Positions 9,873 through 18,928 are shown, numbered from the stretch's first letter. The stretch: 64,000 nt of DNA from JAFGDI01 sp963662515 (GCA_963662515.1 OY759675.1:3968001-4032000), one strand, 5' to 3'. A program made the numbers and translations. Notes: a model not told the origin generated them from the letters alone.

Positions 9873-11609
9873 CTACTTCAATATCAATTCCGGCTCGCCC
9901 AGAATACACCAATCATATTCAGTGGCATCATCAGTATCGATAACAACTAATGTCAAATACTTATCTTCAGGATAAAGCTCTATTGAGACAGGCTCAGGCT
10001 CATTGCTCAGAGAAAACCTCTTGGTATATCGACATTCATCATTAACCAATACCATAAGATCAAATGCTACTGACCGCTTATTCTTTTTAAGATGATTATA
10101 TACCTGGTCTGATATTCCGCAGGTAGTATTAAAGCCTGACAATACAGCTTTGGGATATGATTTACGAATTTCACCAAGGTCAAAGGTAATGCCGCAATTT
10201 GAATGCATATATATGGCCGGACTCTCTTTTGTACCATAAACCTTACCTGCCAGTCTGAGATTCAGCAAGTAGAAATCAGCACCATTTTTATATCGCAATG
10301 GATATTTAACCCTGTCGTTTATCGCCGGGCCATTAGTTATAGCCATACGAATATCACCCTGAGTATCGCTGAATTTGTCGTAGGTCTGACCCATAGAATT
10401 AATAACTACCGGACCTTCGCTGCCATCTGGCACAAAAACACCATCTACATATCTGCTCTTAGTCACCTGAGTATATTTACATGCTATCCGCGGAAAATTC
10501 ACTATCGTAGGATTAAGATCATACTCGCCTGTCCGCAGATCAAATCCACTGCCGAGATTGCCTGTGCCCAGTCCTGTACCTCCACCGACTATATCAGCCA
10601 GGTCAAGACTGCTCTGGCCTCGCCAGATAATACCAGAATCCGAGTCAATAACACGAGCGAACCCATCTCCTTTGTACTGTATGGATTCTACAGTGCCTGA
10701 CTGAGAATTGTAACCCAAAGCCATATTCTCTCGCACCGTTTTACTGACAACATTACCTGCAGGTCCGGCATAAAACTGAACCTTGCCATCTACCACATGC
10801 AGTTCCGAACGGCCCTTTCTGTCAACCTCAACACCAAATTCGGTGCCCAGATCAACAAATCTTGTATCTCGACTATAGATCGTAAAACCATAGCCAGTCT
10901 CTGAAACACTACTATATATCCTGCCATATTCAAGATATACACCGGCACGGTCTATCTCAAATTCTGCTGGCCCTTCGATCAGAACATCTACTCCCTGATC
11001 GTATTTTATCTTTACTATTCCATTTCTTAATATATATGGCGGCTGACCTGTATATATTCTGTCTTTATTTTTCAGCTCTCTTGATTGACTATCCCATACT
11101 ATATCGATCTGATCTGATACTGTTGCTACCGCAGCTGTGTACCGGGTGGGGAACATATTTGCATAAACTATAAACAAAAACATCAGAACCGCTGCAAGCG
11201 ATACCAGACGAGTATAGACCTTGTGCAACTTATTGAGCTTATTACCTGTTCTGACTTTTTCAAGCACTGGCTCTGACGCAGGCTCTTTAACTGCCACTTC
11301 CACTGAAGGTGCTAGATTCTCTTCTTCACTAAGGGCATGTAATACATCACAATATGCATCATCGATCTCTTCTGTGCCGTCCACGCTTTCTGTCTTCTGC
11401 AGGATCAGCATTATGTCCGATGTTCCGGAAAACTGCTCCTTTAAACACAGCATCTTCATATTCAGCTTTACACATTCTGAATATATCGCCACAGCCTCTT
11501 TATCATTGCGAACTATTGCTTCAAGCTCCCGGCATTCTTCCTCTGTTATCAGGCTTTCGACTGACTTAAATACCAGCTCATGAATACGGATCTCTTTATT
11601 ACTGGCCAT
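9873..11609 (-). CDS. FecR-domain transmembrane anti-sigma-type regulator
   Basis: The 578-residue protein has a cytoplasmic N-terminal part (about 1-133) with an acidic, Cys-containing anti-sigma-like region, one transmembrane helix (about 135-153, LVSLAAVLMFLFIVYANMF), a FecR domain (about 160-290, with VDVLIEGPAEFEI, FVDLGTEFGVEV and LHVVDGKVQF) and a C-terminal domain of about 280 residues resembling NPCBM/jelly-roll carbohydrate modules (ITFDLGEIRKSYP, YLTLVVIDTDD). Its start codon lies inside the sigma factor gene (11-bp overlap), which implies translational coupling. By analogy with FecR/FecI and planctomycete sigma-FecR pairs it would sense an extracellular ligand and control the sigma factor. 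The ligand and the fold of the last domain are inference. Confidence 0.88.
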   Translation of the reverse strand: MASNKEIRIHELVFKSVESLITEEECRELEAIVRNDKEAVAIYSECVKLNMKMLCLKEQFSGTSDIMLILQKTESVDGTEEIDDAYCDVLHALSEEENLAPSVEVAVKEPASEPVLEKVRTGNKLNKLHKVYTRLVSLAAVLMFLFIVYANMFPTRYTAAVATVSDQIDIVWDSQSRELKNKDRIYTGQPPYILRNGIVKIKYDQGVDVLIEGPAEFEIDRAGVYLEYGRIYSSVSETGYGFTIYSRDTRFVDLGTEFGVEVDRKGRSELHVVDGKVQFYAGPAGNVVSKTVRENMALGYNSQSGTVESIQYKGDGFARVIDSDSGIIWRGQSSLDLADIVGGGTGLGTGNLGSGFDLRTGEYDLNPTIVNFPRIACKYTQVTKSRYVDGVFVPDGSEGPVVINSMGQTYDKFSDTQGDIRMAITNGPAINDRVKYPLRYKNGADFYLLNLRLAGKVYGTKESPAIYMHSNCGITFDLGEIRKSYPKAVLSGFNTTCGISDQVYNHLKKNKRSVAFDLMVLVNDECRYTKRFSLSNEPEPVSIELYPEDKYLTLVVIDTDDATEYDWCILGEPELILK

Positions 11610-12147
11610 GGCTACCCCCCTGCAATGTCATCTTTTCTTCTATACATCTTCTGAGCATACAATGAACTCTCGACATATATTTTGACAATGTGTTTGGGGT
11701 CAGACCTAACTGACCGGCTATCTCTTTAACCTTCAATCGCTTTATGTACCTCAGCCGTATCAGCTGCTTACTCTTATCTTCCAATCTCTCTATGCAACCC
11801 TGCAACGCTAAGCTATACTGATTGTCGTTTGCTATCGGCTCTTCCGCTGCCAGTGCCTCTATTACCTCGACATCAAATTGCACTATAGTTCGAACCTTAC
11901 TTTTTTTTATATAGTCAAGTACCTTATTCTTGGCGATCTGCCTGGCCCAGGCCATAAAACTACTGTCAACTTCAAAGGTATCGAACTTCTGCCATAACAC
12001 CAATGCCGTTTCCTGCAATATGTCTTCTGCAACTGTATAGTCCGGCATTAGTCTTAAAATATGACCTAACAACCGACCCTGATGCTCCATGAATAACTTC
12101 AGGAATAGGCTGTATCTTTCTTCGTTTGTACTGTTCTGTTCACGCAT
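11599..12147 (-). CDS. ECF RNA polymerase sigma factor, planctomycete/verrucomicrobial type
   Basis: At 182 residues it has the two domains of extracytoplasmic-function sigma factors. Region 2 is at about 20-90 (DYTVAEDILQETALVLWQKF, then FMAWARQIAKNKVLDYIKK). Region 4 is at about 112-170 (LEDKSKQLIRLRYIKRLKVK, then the helix-turn-helix EIAGQLGLTPNTLSKYMSRV). It directs RNA polymerase to a small regulon, probably including the LamG and sulfatase genes downstream; no promoter motif shared by these genes was established. It overlaps the FecR gene by 11 bp. The 369 bp before its start hold no gene. Confidence 0.93.
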   Translation of the reverse strand: MREQNSTNEERYSLFLKLFMEHQGRLLGHILRLMPDYTVAEDILQETALVLWQKFDTFEVDSSFMAWARQIAKNKVLDYIKKSKVRTIVQFDVEVIEALAAEEPIANDNQYSLALQGCIERLEDKSKQLIRLRYIKRLKVKEIAGQLGLTPNTLSKYMSRVHCMLRRCIEEKMTLQGGSHGQ

Positions 12148-12516
12148 TTGATTCTCTTGTGATAAAACCCTGGATCAGGGCCTCATATTAGTTAATTGAC
12201 CCAAAATGATAAATGTGACATTTTTTTTATTTTTTCTCTGGTATTTATCGGTTCTGATCGTTATTTCAGCTTTACAATTAACCTATTAATATGCCTGACT
12301 CCCATAGCTCGCCCAGATTGAACATGTGACCATTTCAGCATATATAGTACAGCGGCATTATAAGACCAACCACAACCAAGCATATCATAAGTGCCAATAA
12401 AATAAATATTTACATACAAAACATCTATTTATAACATCTCGGCAGTTGCCCCCGGCGACTATTGTTTATATAATGGCTTGTTTGTATAGCTTTATCAGTA
12501 TCAGACAGGCAGAGTA
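12148..12516. other. Intergenic region between divergent sigma factor and holA
   Basis: Gene-free and AT-rich. A short perfect hairpin CCCTGGATCAGGG (12168-12180) lies in the leader of the sigma factor gene. Promoters for both divergent genes must be here, but no convincing -35/-10 pair was found. Confidence 0.5.
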
Positions 12517-13512
12517 ATGGCGAAAAAAAATCAACAAGCAGATAAGCCCGATAAAATATATCCGGTTTTCGTTCTTTGCGGCAATGATCGACGCAGAATG
12601 GTTGACCAGACACATTTTATTACCGATATGGTCGTCGGTGACGATGACCCGCAGCTTGTTATCACCTCCTTTGACGGCGATAAGGTCTCATTACCCGAAG
12701 TGCTCGATGAGCTGCTTACTTTCCCGTTCCTCTCGCAATATCGACTGGTTATTATCAACGAAGCAGATAAATTCATTACCGCTAATCGTGAAAAGCTCGA
12801 AGCATATCTCGAAAAACCATCAAAAACCGGCATTTTGCTCATGCAGGTCAAGACCTTCCCGGCTACTACCAAACTGGCGAAAAAAGCCGCACAGATCGGC
12901 TGGGTACAAAAATACGAAGAACTTACCGCCAAAGAACTACCAGGATTCATAACCGATTACGCCAAAAACGAATATGGACTGAAATTTAAAGCTGATGCCG
13001 TTTCTCTACTGATCGGACTCACTGGCGACAGTGCCGGCCAACTCATAAATGAAGTTGATAAGATCGCCGCTTATCTTTCCAGCGGTAATAGTAAAGAGAT
13101 AACCGAAAAAGAGATCGAAATGCTGGTAGGCAATAACCGTCAATACGATGCCTTCAGCGTTATTGATGCCATGGCTAATGGAAATGTCGGCCTGGCACTT
13201 AACCTGCTCGACCAAATGCTGGGCAAGACTCGCGATTCCGAATTTACCGCCGTCGGAGCATTCGCCTGGTATTTCCGTAAACTCTACAGCGGCAGACTAA
13301 TGTATGCACAAAAACACTCGCCCTATGAAATACCCAGAGCCGCAGGGGTATGGCATAATCAAGAGGCGTTCATGAAGCTGGTTAAAGCTATGCCGGGCAA
13401 AAAGATAGCTACCGGACTGCAGCGATTAACACAGATCGACTACGCCAGTAAAAGCGGACTGGGCACTGTAAAAGACGGCCTGGAAAAGTTCATCGTCGAA
13501 TTTTGCACATAA
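12517..13512 (+). CDS. holA: DNA polymerase III subunit delta
   Basis: A 331-residue protein with the layout of the clamp-loader delta subunit, which opens the beta sliding clamp. The N-terminal AAA-like domain has YPVFVLCGNDRRRMVDQ and the conserved strand-loop around FPFLSQYRLVIINEADKF. The middle carries the delta-type motif ITDYAKNEYGLKF followed by LIGLTGDSAGQLINEVDKIA. The C-terminal helical collar includes YDAFSVIDAMANGNVGLAL and YFRKLYSGRLMYA. As usual for delta there is no functional Walker A motif. It is followed 66 bp later by ispH on the same strand, and the two probably share a transcript ending at the terminator near 14471. Confidence 0.9.
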   Translation: MAKKNQQADKPDKIYPVFVLCGNDRRRMVDQTHFITDMVVGDDDPQLVITSFDGDKVSLPEVLDELLTFPFLSQYRLVIINEADKFITANREKLEAYLEKPSKTGILLMQVKTFPATTKLAKKAAQIGWVQKYEELTAKELPGFITDYAKNEYGLKFKADAVSLLIGLTGDSAGQLINEVDKIAAYLSSGNSKEITEKEIEMLVGNNRQYDAFSVIDAMANGNVGLALNLLDQMLGKTRDSEFTAVGAFAWYFRKLYSGRLMYAQKHSPYEIPRAAGVWHNQEAFMKLVKAMPGKKIATGLQRLTQIDYASKSGLGTVKDGLEKFIVEFCT

Positions 13513-13578
13513 GCTGGCCAGAGCATTCTCAGCAAAGAATAACTGTAAACACTTATAATAACACTATTTGGGCATAGA

Positions 13579-14439
13579 ATGAAAGTAATTTTAGCAAAAA
13601 AAATGGGTTTCTGCTTTGGTGTAGAACATGCAATTGAAACCGCAGAAACCTTATTAAAAGAAAACCGCAATGTTTATTGCCTGGGACACCTTATACACAA
13701 TAATCAGGTAGTAGAAAGATTGTCTGGCAATGGCCTCAAAGTCGTGGACGACCTCTCTCAGGTTCGCACGGCTGAGCAGCAAACCCTTGCCCCTGAACAG
13801 GTTAATGTGCTTATCCGCAGTCATGGCTGTCGCCCCGAACTGCTCGAAGAGGTCAGGCAATGCGGCTACAATCTTGTCGATGCTACCTGCGTACTGGTCA
13901 GAAGGGTACAAAATCTCGTCAGCGAACTGTACGAACAAGGCTATCAGGTAATCGTTGTCGGCGACCCTGACCATCCGGAAGTTCGCGGAGTTGTCGGCTA
14001 TGCCCCTCAGGTCACTGTAGTCGCCGGCGTTGCCGATCTGGACAAGGCTCCCGCACGCGGTAAAGTAGCTGTCGTTTCTCAGACCACACATTCCGCTGAA
14101 GATTTTGGACAGGTAGTAGGCCAACTGGCTATGCGCAGTTATGAAGAAATGAAAATAGTCAATACCATCTGCAAAGAAACCGCACGCCGGCAGGCCTCTG
14201 CCGTAGAACTATGCGGCATAGTAGATGTTATGTTCGTACTCGGCTCGCGTCATAGTGCCAATACCGGCGAACTTGCCGAATTGTGTCGCAGACACGGCGT
14301 TGAAACCTATCACCTGCAAGGCTGGAATGAATTCAAGCCCGAATATGTCGCCGGCAAACAAACCGCTGGCGTTACCGCCGGGGCGTCAACACCAGATTGG
14401 CTCATAAAAGAATTTACTGCCAAACTGGAAGAACTATGA
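13579..14439 (+). CDS. ispH: 4-hydroxy-3-methylbut-2-enyl diphosphate reductase
   Basis: A 286-residue IspH/LytB protein, which makes IPP and DMAPP in the last step of the MEP isoprenoid pathway using an iron-sulfur cluster. The three cluster cysteines are present: C12 (MGFCFGV), C104 (VDATCVLVRRV) and C198 (NTICKETARRQ). The substrate-binding histidines are in LGHLIHN (H40) and DPDHPEVRG (H132), with the catalytic Glu two residues on. Length is normal for the family. The usual DATCPLV reads DATCVLV and the usual NTICDAT reads NTICKET, so it belongs to a divergent branch, but no key residue is lost. A strong terminator follows. Confidence 0.95.
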   Translation: MKVILAKKMGFCFGVEHAIETAETLLKENRNVYCLGHLIHNNQVVERLSGNGLKVVDDLSQVRTAEQQTLAPEQVNVLIRSHGCRPELLEEVRQCGYNLVDATCVLVRRVQNLVSELYEQGYQVIVVGDPDHPEVRGVVGYAPQVTVVAGVADLDKAPARGKVAVVSQTTHSAEDFGQVVGQLAMRSYEEMKIVNTICKETARRQASAVELCGIVDVMFVLGSRHSANTGELAELCRRHGVETYHLQGWNEFKPEYVAGKQTAGVTAGASTPDWLIKEFTAKLEEL

Positions 14440-14470
14440 TCCGCCCACATACAATTCTCTTAAACCTTGT

Positions 14471-14500
14471 AAAGACGCATAATTATGCGTCTTTTTTTTT
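14471..14500 (+). terminator. Terminator after ispH
   Basis: A perfect 24-bp palindrome (14471-14494, stem AAAGACGCATAA) runs straight into a tract of T residues ending at 14500. Confidence 0.93.
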
Positions 14501-14795
14501 ACACCAACTCCTTTTAACAACCTTAAAAAAGGGACAGTCAGACTTTCAGTATCCCTCCCTGAGATTCCTGTCCGATCAATGGACCGCTTATCACCGTAAT
14601 TATAGGTAACTTATTCCTCTTATATAACTTACACTCAAAAACAAAAGGCTTTTTATCTGATAAAAAGCCTAAAGTCACTTGCCCGCATCTCTTTATTGTA
14701 GTAAACTTACAAGACTCTGACATAGCTATGATTTAGCAGTCAGACAACAAAGAGAGACAAAAGAAAAACGCCCCAGAGGCAGGAGAGAGAACCAA
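14501..14795. other. Gene-free stretch before the PEP-CTERM gene, with an orphan hairpin
   Basis: AGGCTTTTT (14645-14653) pairs with AAAAAGCCT (14663-14671). The T-rich flank is on the minus strand (TTTTGTTTTTG), so it would terminate a minus-strand transcript, but no gene reading into it is apparent. A 61-codon minus frame over this stretch has no start signal or recognisable protein features. Confidence 0.4.
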
Positions 14796-15452
14796 ATGAG
14801 GAAAATGATTTTTGCTTTTATCATATCTGCAATAAGCGGTATTGCTTGTGCTTGTCCAACCAATAACCTCCCGGCATGTGACTCAAAACTGGTTGATTAT
14901 ACCAGTGTTGGCGAAAAACTGATCGCTGACCGCTGCGACCGGACAGATTCCGTTAGCTGGGTACACACCATAAACACCCCGTCAGGCTACAAAGTCGATG
15001 CCGTTCACGGTGCTTCACTAACGATCACATCTCAAGGTGTAAATAACTTCCTCGAAGGCGACGACCGCGTAAGTGTTTATTTCATGAACACTTATCTCGG
15101 AAATCTCAAAGCTGGCTGCCTGCTCTCGTGCAGTGAGACAACATCATTCGACCTGGGCTCATATTTTGAAGATGGCAAGCAGGTAATATTAGATCAGATT
15201 TTCTCTTCTATATCAGCCGGTACTGATATGGAAGTGACAGCTGAACTGAAATTTGTTTCAAACTTTCTCTTCGACTCTGAAGACTGGGTTAAGATCTGCC
15301 AGTCTAAACTTACCGTTTGCCTGAGCCAGAGCCCAATAGAGGATAGCACTGGTGGCGAGATGCCCGCCCCGGCAGTACCAGCTCCAGGTGCAGTTCTGCT
15401 AAGTGGTGCAGGTACAGCACTCGCTGGCCTGGTGCGTCGTCGCAGCCTGTAA
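14796..15452 (+). CDS. PEP-CTERM-type exported protein, function unknown
   Basis: The 218-residue protein has a signal peptide (MRKMIFAFIISAISGIACAC) with GGAGAGAG upstream of the ATG. The mature domain is beta-rich (VSWVHTINTPSGY, VSVYFMNTYLGNLKAGCLLS) and holds several cysteines. The C-terminus is a PEP-CTERM sorting signal of the PAPG variety: VPAPGAVLLSGAGTALAGLV followed by RRRSL. Such proteins are thought to be cut and anchored by an exosortase, which is not in this window. It stands alone between two terminators. I do not recognise its globular domain. Confidence 0.8.
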   Translation: MRKMIFAFIISAISGIACACPTNNLPACDSKLVDYTSVGEKLIADRCDRTDSVSWVHTINTPSGYKVDAVHGASLTITSQGVNNFLEGDDRVSVYFMNTYLGNLKAGCLLSCSETTSFDLGSYFEDGKQVILDQIFSSISAGTDMEVTAELKFVSNFLFDSEDWVKICQSKLTVCLSQSPIEDSTGGEMPAPAVPAPGAVLLSGAGTALAGLVRRRSL

Positions 15453-15474
15453 TATCAATAAGTTAATCGCGAAT

Positions 15475-15518
15475 AAATGCCGGCCTGATCCTTATATATC
15501 GGGCCGGCATTTTTATTT
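15475..15518 (+). terminator. Terminator after the 14796-15452 gene
   Basis: AAATGCCGGCC (15475-15485) pairs with GGCCGGCATTT (15502-15512), followed by a T-rich run. Confidence 0.92.
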
Positions 15519-15620
15519 TAAAAGTGCAATAAAACCCAGCTGTCAACCCCGAACAAAACAAACAGACTTACTTACCCCAAACTAGTGTAAAATATGTGCA
15601 AATGTGTGTTAAATGCTGGA

Positions 15621-15648
15621 TTGACATATTGATATGATATGCTATACT
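15621..15648 (+). promoter_or_regulatory. Sigma-70-type promoter for the TPR-folD operon
   Basis: TTGACA (15621-15626) and TATACT (15643-15648) are separated by 16 bp. Transcription would start near 15655, leaving a leader of about 235 nt before the ATG at 15890. Confidence 0.7.
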
Positions 15649-15747
15649 AGGCTGTTCTAAATAGAGCAAACGATATTTTATCAGATTATCCAAACAGACT
15701 GTCTTAGTTAGCCAGCCTGTTTTAATCTTTTTTTGGACAAGAAGTTA

Positions 15748-15818
15748 GAATCCAGACAAGGTGCTTGCTTTTTAATGCATGCTCTTTATCACAAGAGTAG
15801 CACCCGCCTTCTGGATTC
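15748..15818 (+). other. Structured element in the long leader of the TPR-folD transcript
   Basis: GAATCCAG (15748-15755) pairs with CTGGATTC (15811-15818). Further in, AGGTGCT and AGCACC pair as well, giving an imperfect hairpin of about 71 nt. It lies between the predicted promoter and the start codon. There is no T-run after it, so it is not a simple terminator, and it matches no riboswitch I know. Confidence 0.5.
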
Positions 15819-15889
15819 TCTCTCGCTGGTTATCAGCCGGCCTGAGTGGAACAATATTAACGCGATACTCTGGAAAGTGTATTATTATT

Positions 15890-17323
15890 ATGCCAGAAGT
15901 AAATGTATATGAAGTGCCAGAAGAACTCAAAAGGCGTGCCAGAGAGTTTTTCAGTAAGGCGGAAAAGGTTGCCTTTTCCCTGAACTATGACTATGCCATA
16001 GAGTTATATCTCGATGGACTGAGTTTCTGGCCGACGGCTCTGGAAGAGGGACACATTAAACTGCGCGAAATGTCTTTACGACGCAGTGCCTCCGGCGGTA
16101 AAAAGTCCGGCTTTGGCGATGGCTCCAAATATAAAAAGAACCCCGGCAAAAGTCCTCGTGACGCCATGCTTAAGGCCGAATATCTACTGAGCAAAGACTC
16201 TGAAAATGCTGACCACATGGCTGACTTCTGTAAAGCTTCTCTCGAAGCTGGGTTTCAGGATGTCTGTCACTGGATGTGCGATTTATTGTTAGACAGTTGC
16301 GTTAAGAGCACAAAGCCAGATGTTAAAATGTACCTCCTGCTGATGGACCTCTACCAGAAACTCGAATCATTCAAACGCGCTGAACAGGCGTGTCAGATGG
16401 CATGCCGACTAAAGCCCAAAGACTCTAATCTGAGAGACACACTCAGAGACCTCTCGGCCAAAGCCACCATGCAGAAGGGTAAATATGATGGCGACGGCGA
16501 TTTCCGAGACAGTATTAAAGATCGCGCCGACCAGGAGCAATTGCACGCTGAACAATCATTACTAAGCAATGAAGATGTTCATCGCCGCTCTATCGCAACA
16601 GCCAGACTCGAATACAATGAAAACCCAACCGACCAGCGTAATATTGATAAATATGTTACCGCCCTTTGCGCTACTGACACCTACGAAAATGAAAAAATTG
16701 CCATTGAAGTGCTCGAATCCGCTTACAATGCATTAAGTCAGTTCTTCTACAAACAACGAGCCAATGAAATAAAATTGCGCCAGTTCAAACGCCAGATACG
16801 AGAACTGCAGGATGCAATGAAAAACGAACCGCAAAATACTGAATATGCTCAGAAACTCAAGAGTCTGGCAATTGAAATGCACGAGTTTGAATTAAAGCAT
16901 TATCAGGAATGCGTCGAAAATCACCCTACCGACCGCAGATATAAATTTGAGCTGGGTAAGAGATATCTAAAGGCCAAACGCTTCGACGAAGCAATCCCTC
17001 TTTTCCAGGAATCTCGTGGCGACCCTCGTTTCCGCACCGGCTCTCTCAGCCATATCGGACAGTGCTTCTTCTATAAAAAATGGTACACCGATGCCATTGA
17101 GTCGTTCCAGGAAGCATTTGATAATGTCGAGAGCAAAGAAGGCGCTATGGCCAAAGAGCTCCTTTACAATCTGGGACGCGCCTATGAAGCCGATGGTAAC
17201 GACGCCGAAGCTCTCACCAGCTATCGAAAAGTTACTCAGCTAGATTATAATTACCAGGATGCCCGTGACCGGGTTGATGCACTGCGTAAAAAAGAACAGC
17301 AGAAAAAGAGCGAGCAGGAATAA
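15890..17323 (+). CDS. Tetratricopeptide-repeat protein, function unknown
   Basis: The frame is open from 15779, but the Met at 15890 begins a sensible soluble protein (MPEVNVYEVPEELKRRAREF) and lies after GGAAAG; upstream codons read as non-coding leader. The 477-residue product has no signal peptide or membrane helix. TPR-like helical pairs are visible at the start (FSLNYDYAIELYLDGLSFWP), in the middle (LYQKLESFKRAEQACQMACRLKP) and near the end (YLKAKRFDEAIPLFQES, YKKWYTDAIESFQEAF, AYEADGNDAEALTSYRKV). A charged central region may be a coiled coil. Its stop is one base before the folD ATG, so the two are tightly coupled. It probably acts as a cytoplasmic scaffold; the partner is unknown. 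Confidence 0.82.
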   Translation: MPEVNVYEVPEELKRRAREFFSKAEKVAFSLNYDYAIELYLDGLSFWPTALEEGHIKLREMSLRRSASGGKKSGFGDGSKYKKNPGKSPRDAMLKAEYLLSKDSENADHMADFCKASLEAGFQDVCHWMCDLLLDSCVKSTKPDVKMYLLLMDLYQKLESFKRAEQACQMACRLKPKDSNLRDTLRDLSAKATMQKGKYDGDGDFRDSIKDRADQEQLHAEQSLLSNEDVHRRSIATARLEYNENPTDQRNIDKYVTALCATDTYENEKIAIEVLESAYNALSQFFYKQRANEIKLRQFKRQIRELQDAMKNEPQNTEYAQKLKSLAIEMHEFELKHYQECVENHPTDRRYKFELGKRYLKAKRFDEAIPLFQESRGDPRFRTGSLSHIGQCFFYKKWYTDAIESFQEAFDNVESKEGAMAKELLYNLGRAYEADGNDAEALTSYRKVTQLDYNYQDARDRVDALRKKEQQKKSEQE

Positions 17324-17324
17324 T

Positions 17325-18212
17325 ATGACAGCCAGATTGATTAAAGGCAAAGATATTGCAGCAGAAATACGAGCCGAAATAAGCCAGGGCGTTACCGAAC
17401 TTCAGGCCGCCTGCGGTATTAAGCCGGGACTCGTTACAATTCTCGTTGGCGAAAACCCGGCCTCACAAAGCTATGTACGCGCCAAGCAGCAGGCAGCACA
17501 CGAACTTGGCTTTCATTCCATACAGGAAACAGTCTCCGGACAGATAAGCCAGGATGAACTACTCTCCCTTATCGACAAATATAATAAAGACGAAAAAATT
17601 CATGGCATTCTCGTTCAATTGCCGCTCCCAAAACATATTGATGAAAATAAAGTCTTATACGCTATTGACCCCGACAAAGATGTCGATGGCTTCCACCCGG
17701 TTAATGTCGGACGCATGGTTGTCGGGCAGCCGGCCTTTTTACCCTGCACACCATACGGCGTACAGCAAATGCTGATTCGCAGCGGTGTTAATACTGACGG
17801 TGCCGAAGTCGTCGTTGTCGGAAGAAGTAATATCGTCGGAAAACCTATCGCCAATATGCTCCTCCAAAAAGCCGCTGGGGCTAATGCCACTGTCACTGTC
17901 TGCCATACCAGAACCAAAGACATTGCCAGTCATACCAGAAGAGCTGACATTCTCATTGTCGCTGCCGGAGTGCCTAATGCCGTCACTGGCGATATGGTCA
18001 AACCTGGTGCCGTTGTCATCGATGTCGGCGTTAATGAAACCGGCCGTACTCCAGAAGGAAAACGCATTTTAGTCGGCGATGTAGATTTCGCCTCCGTCTG
18101 CGAAGTAGCCTCCGCCATCACACCAGTACCAGGCGGCGTAGGACCAATGACCATCACCATGCTAATGCTAAACACCCTCGAATCCGCCAGAAGATGGGCA
18201 AAACAAGCCTGA
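17325..18212 (+). CDS. folD: Bifunctional methylenetetrahydrofolate dehydrogenase/cyclohydrolase
   Basis: Starting at the ATG at 17325 (one base after the TPR stop, with GCAGGA just upstream) gives 295 residues, normal for FolD. It interconverts methylene-, methenyl- and formyl-tetrahydrofolate in one-carbon metabolism. Visible motifs are the active-site YVRAKQQAA, containing the conserved Tyr and Lys, VQLPLPKHIDENKVLYAIDP, the DVDGFHPVNVGRM signature, the nucleotide-binding VVVGRSNIVGKPIANMLL, and the closing TPVPGGVGPMTITMLMLNT. No residue expected for activity is missing. The PEP-CTERM gene on the other strand converges on its 3' end. Confidence 0.97.
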   Translation: MTARLIKGKDIAAEIRAEISQGVTELQAACGIKPGLVTILVGENPASQSYVRAKQQAAHELGFHSIQETVSGQISQDELLSLIDKYNKDEKIHGILVQLPLPKHIDENKVLYAIDPDKDVDGFHPVNVGRMVVGQPAFLPCTPYGVQQMLIRSGVNTDGAEVVVVGRSNIVGKPIANMLLQKAAGANATVTVCHTRTKDIASHTRRADILIVAAGVPNAVTGDMVKPGAVVIDVGVNETGRTPEGKRILVGDVDFASVCEVASAITPVPGGVGPMTITMLMLNTLESARRWAKQA

Positions 18213-18269
18213 TGATTGTGTAAATACCCAGAAGAACTGGCAATTTTCTTACTGGTCAGTAAAACTGTT

Positions 18270-18905
18270 CTATCTGCGGCGTTTCTTTATCAGCACACCA
18301 CCCAGACCAAGCAGAAGCATTGATGCTGGTTCGGGTAAAACTTTAATATTATTGAATGTAGCAGGGAAAAAACCAAAATCATCATCAATAAAGTTTATGG
18401 TAAATTCCGTTCCATCCCACCATTTACCGGAAATACCGCTTTTCTGGCCGTTTTCCCACAACCAATTATGTTCACGGCAATCGATAATAATATGCTCGTT
18501 GTTCGGTGTAACTTTCTGCTGACTGGCAATTAATTTTATCTGTCCGCCGGAAAGATAGACCATAGAATTCTTCTTCGTAGTAATTAAATTCGTTGCACCG
18601 CCGGAAAAATTAAGCGTGCTATAGTCATTCATATAAATCGACCAGACACCTCCACCGTTGATGTCGCCGCTTAAAGGTAATGATGTTGATTTTATCTCTA
18701 TATGACTGTAATTCTTCGCAAGTACTCCAAATGCACCGCCACCATTTACAGTTAGCACACTATTTTCTGTAACTTGCACATCGCCATATTCATATTCACC
18801 TGCGACTAAATATCCATCATTGGCGACATCACTATCTATTATCGCACCGCTGGATATGCAAGGAACTGATAATAAACATATTAATATACATAAACACTTT
18901 ATCAT
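18270..18905 (-). CDS. Small PEP-CTERM protein, cassette copy C
   Basis: I use the Met at 18905 (MIKCLCILICLLSVPCISSG, a signal peptide) because GGAG lies six bases upstream; the frame itself opens four codons earlier. The 211-residue protein has a beta-rich repeat region (NYSHIEIKSTSLPLS, MNDYSTLNFSGGATNLITTK, VYLSGGQIKLIASQQ) that looks like a short beta-solenoid. It ends in a classic PEP-CTERM signal (LPEPASMLLLGLGGVLIKKR). It is much closer to the product at 60178-60828 than to its neighbour at 19751-20362. It follows the truncated RCC1-type gene and a conserved hairpin. Function unknown; probably anchored at the cell surface after sorting. Confidence 0.85.
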   Translation of the reverse strand: MIKCLCILICLLSVPCISSGAIIDSDVANDGYLVAGEYEYGDVQVTENSVLTVNGGGAFGVLAKNYSHIEIKSTSLPLSGDINGGGVWSIYMNDYSTLNFSGGATNLITTKKNSMVYLSGGQIKLIASQQKVTPNNEHIIIDCREHNWLWENGQKSGISGKWWDGTEFTINFIDDDFGFFPATFNNIKVLPEPASMLLLGLGGVLIKKRRR

Positions 18906-18928
18906 TACTTTCTCCAATATTAAAATAC

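Noticed and set aside
12425..12613. Minus-strand frame of 62 codons overlapping the start of holA
   Set aside because: It overlaps the holA start on the opposite strand, has no ribosome site and no protein-like features.
14538..14723. Minus-strand frame of 61 codons ending near the orphan hairpin
   Set aside because: No ribosome site or recognisable domain; kept only as a note to the hairpin.
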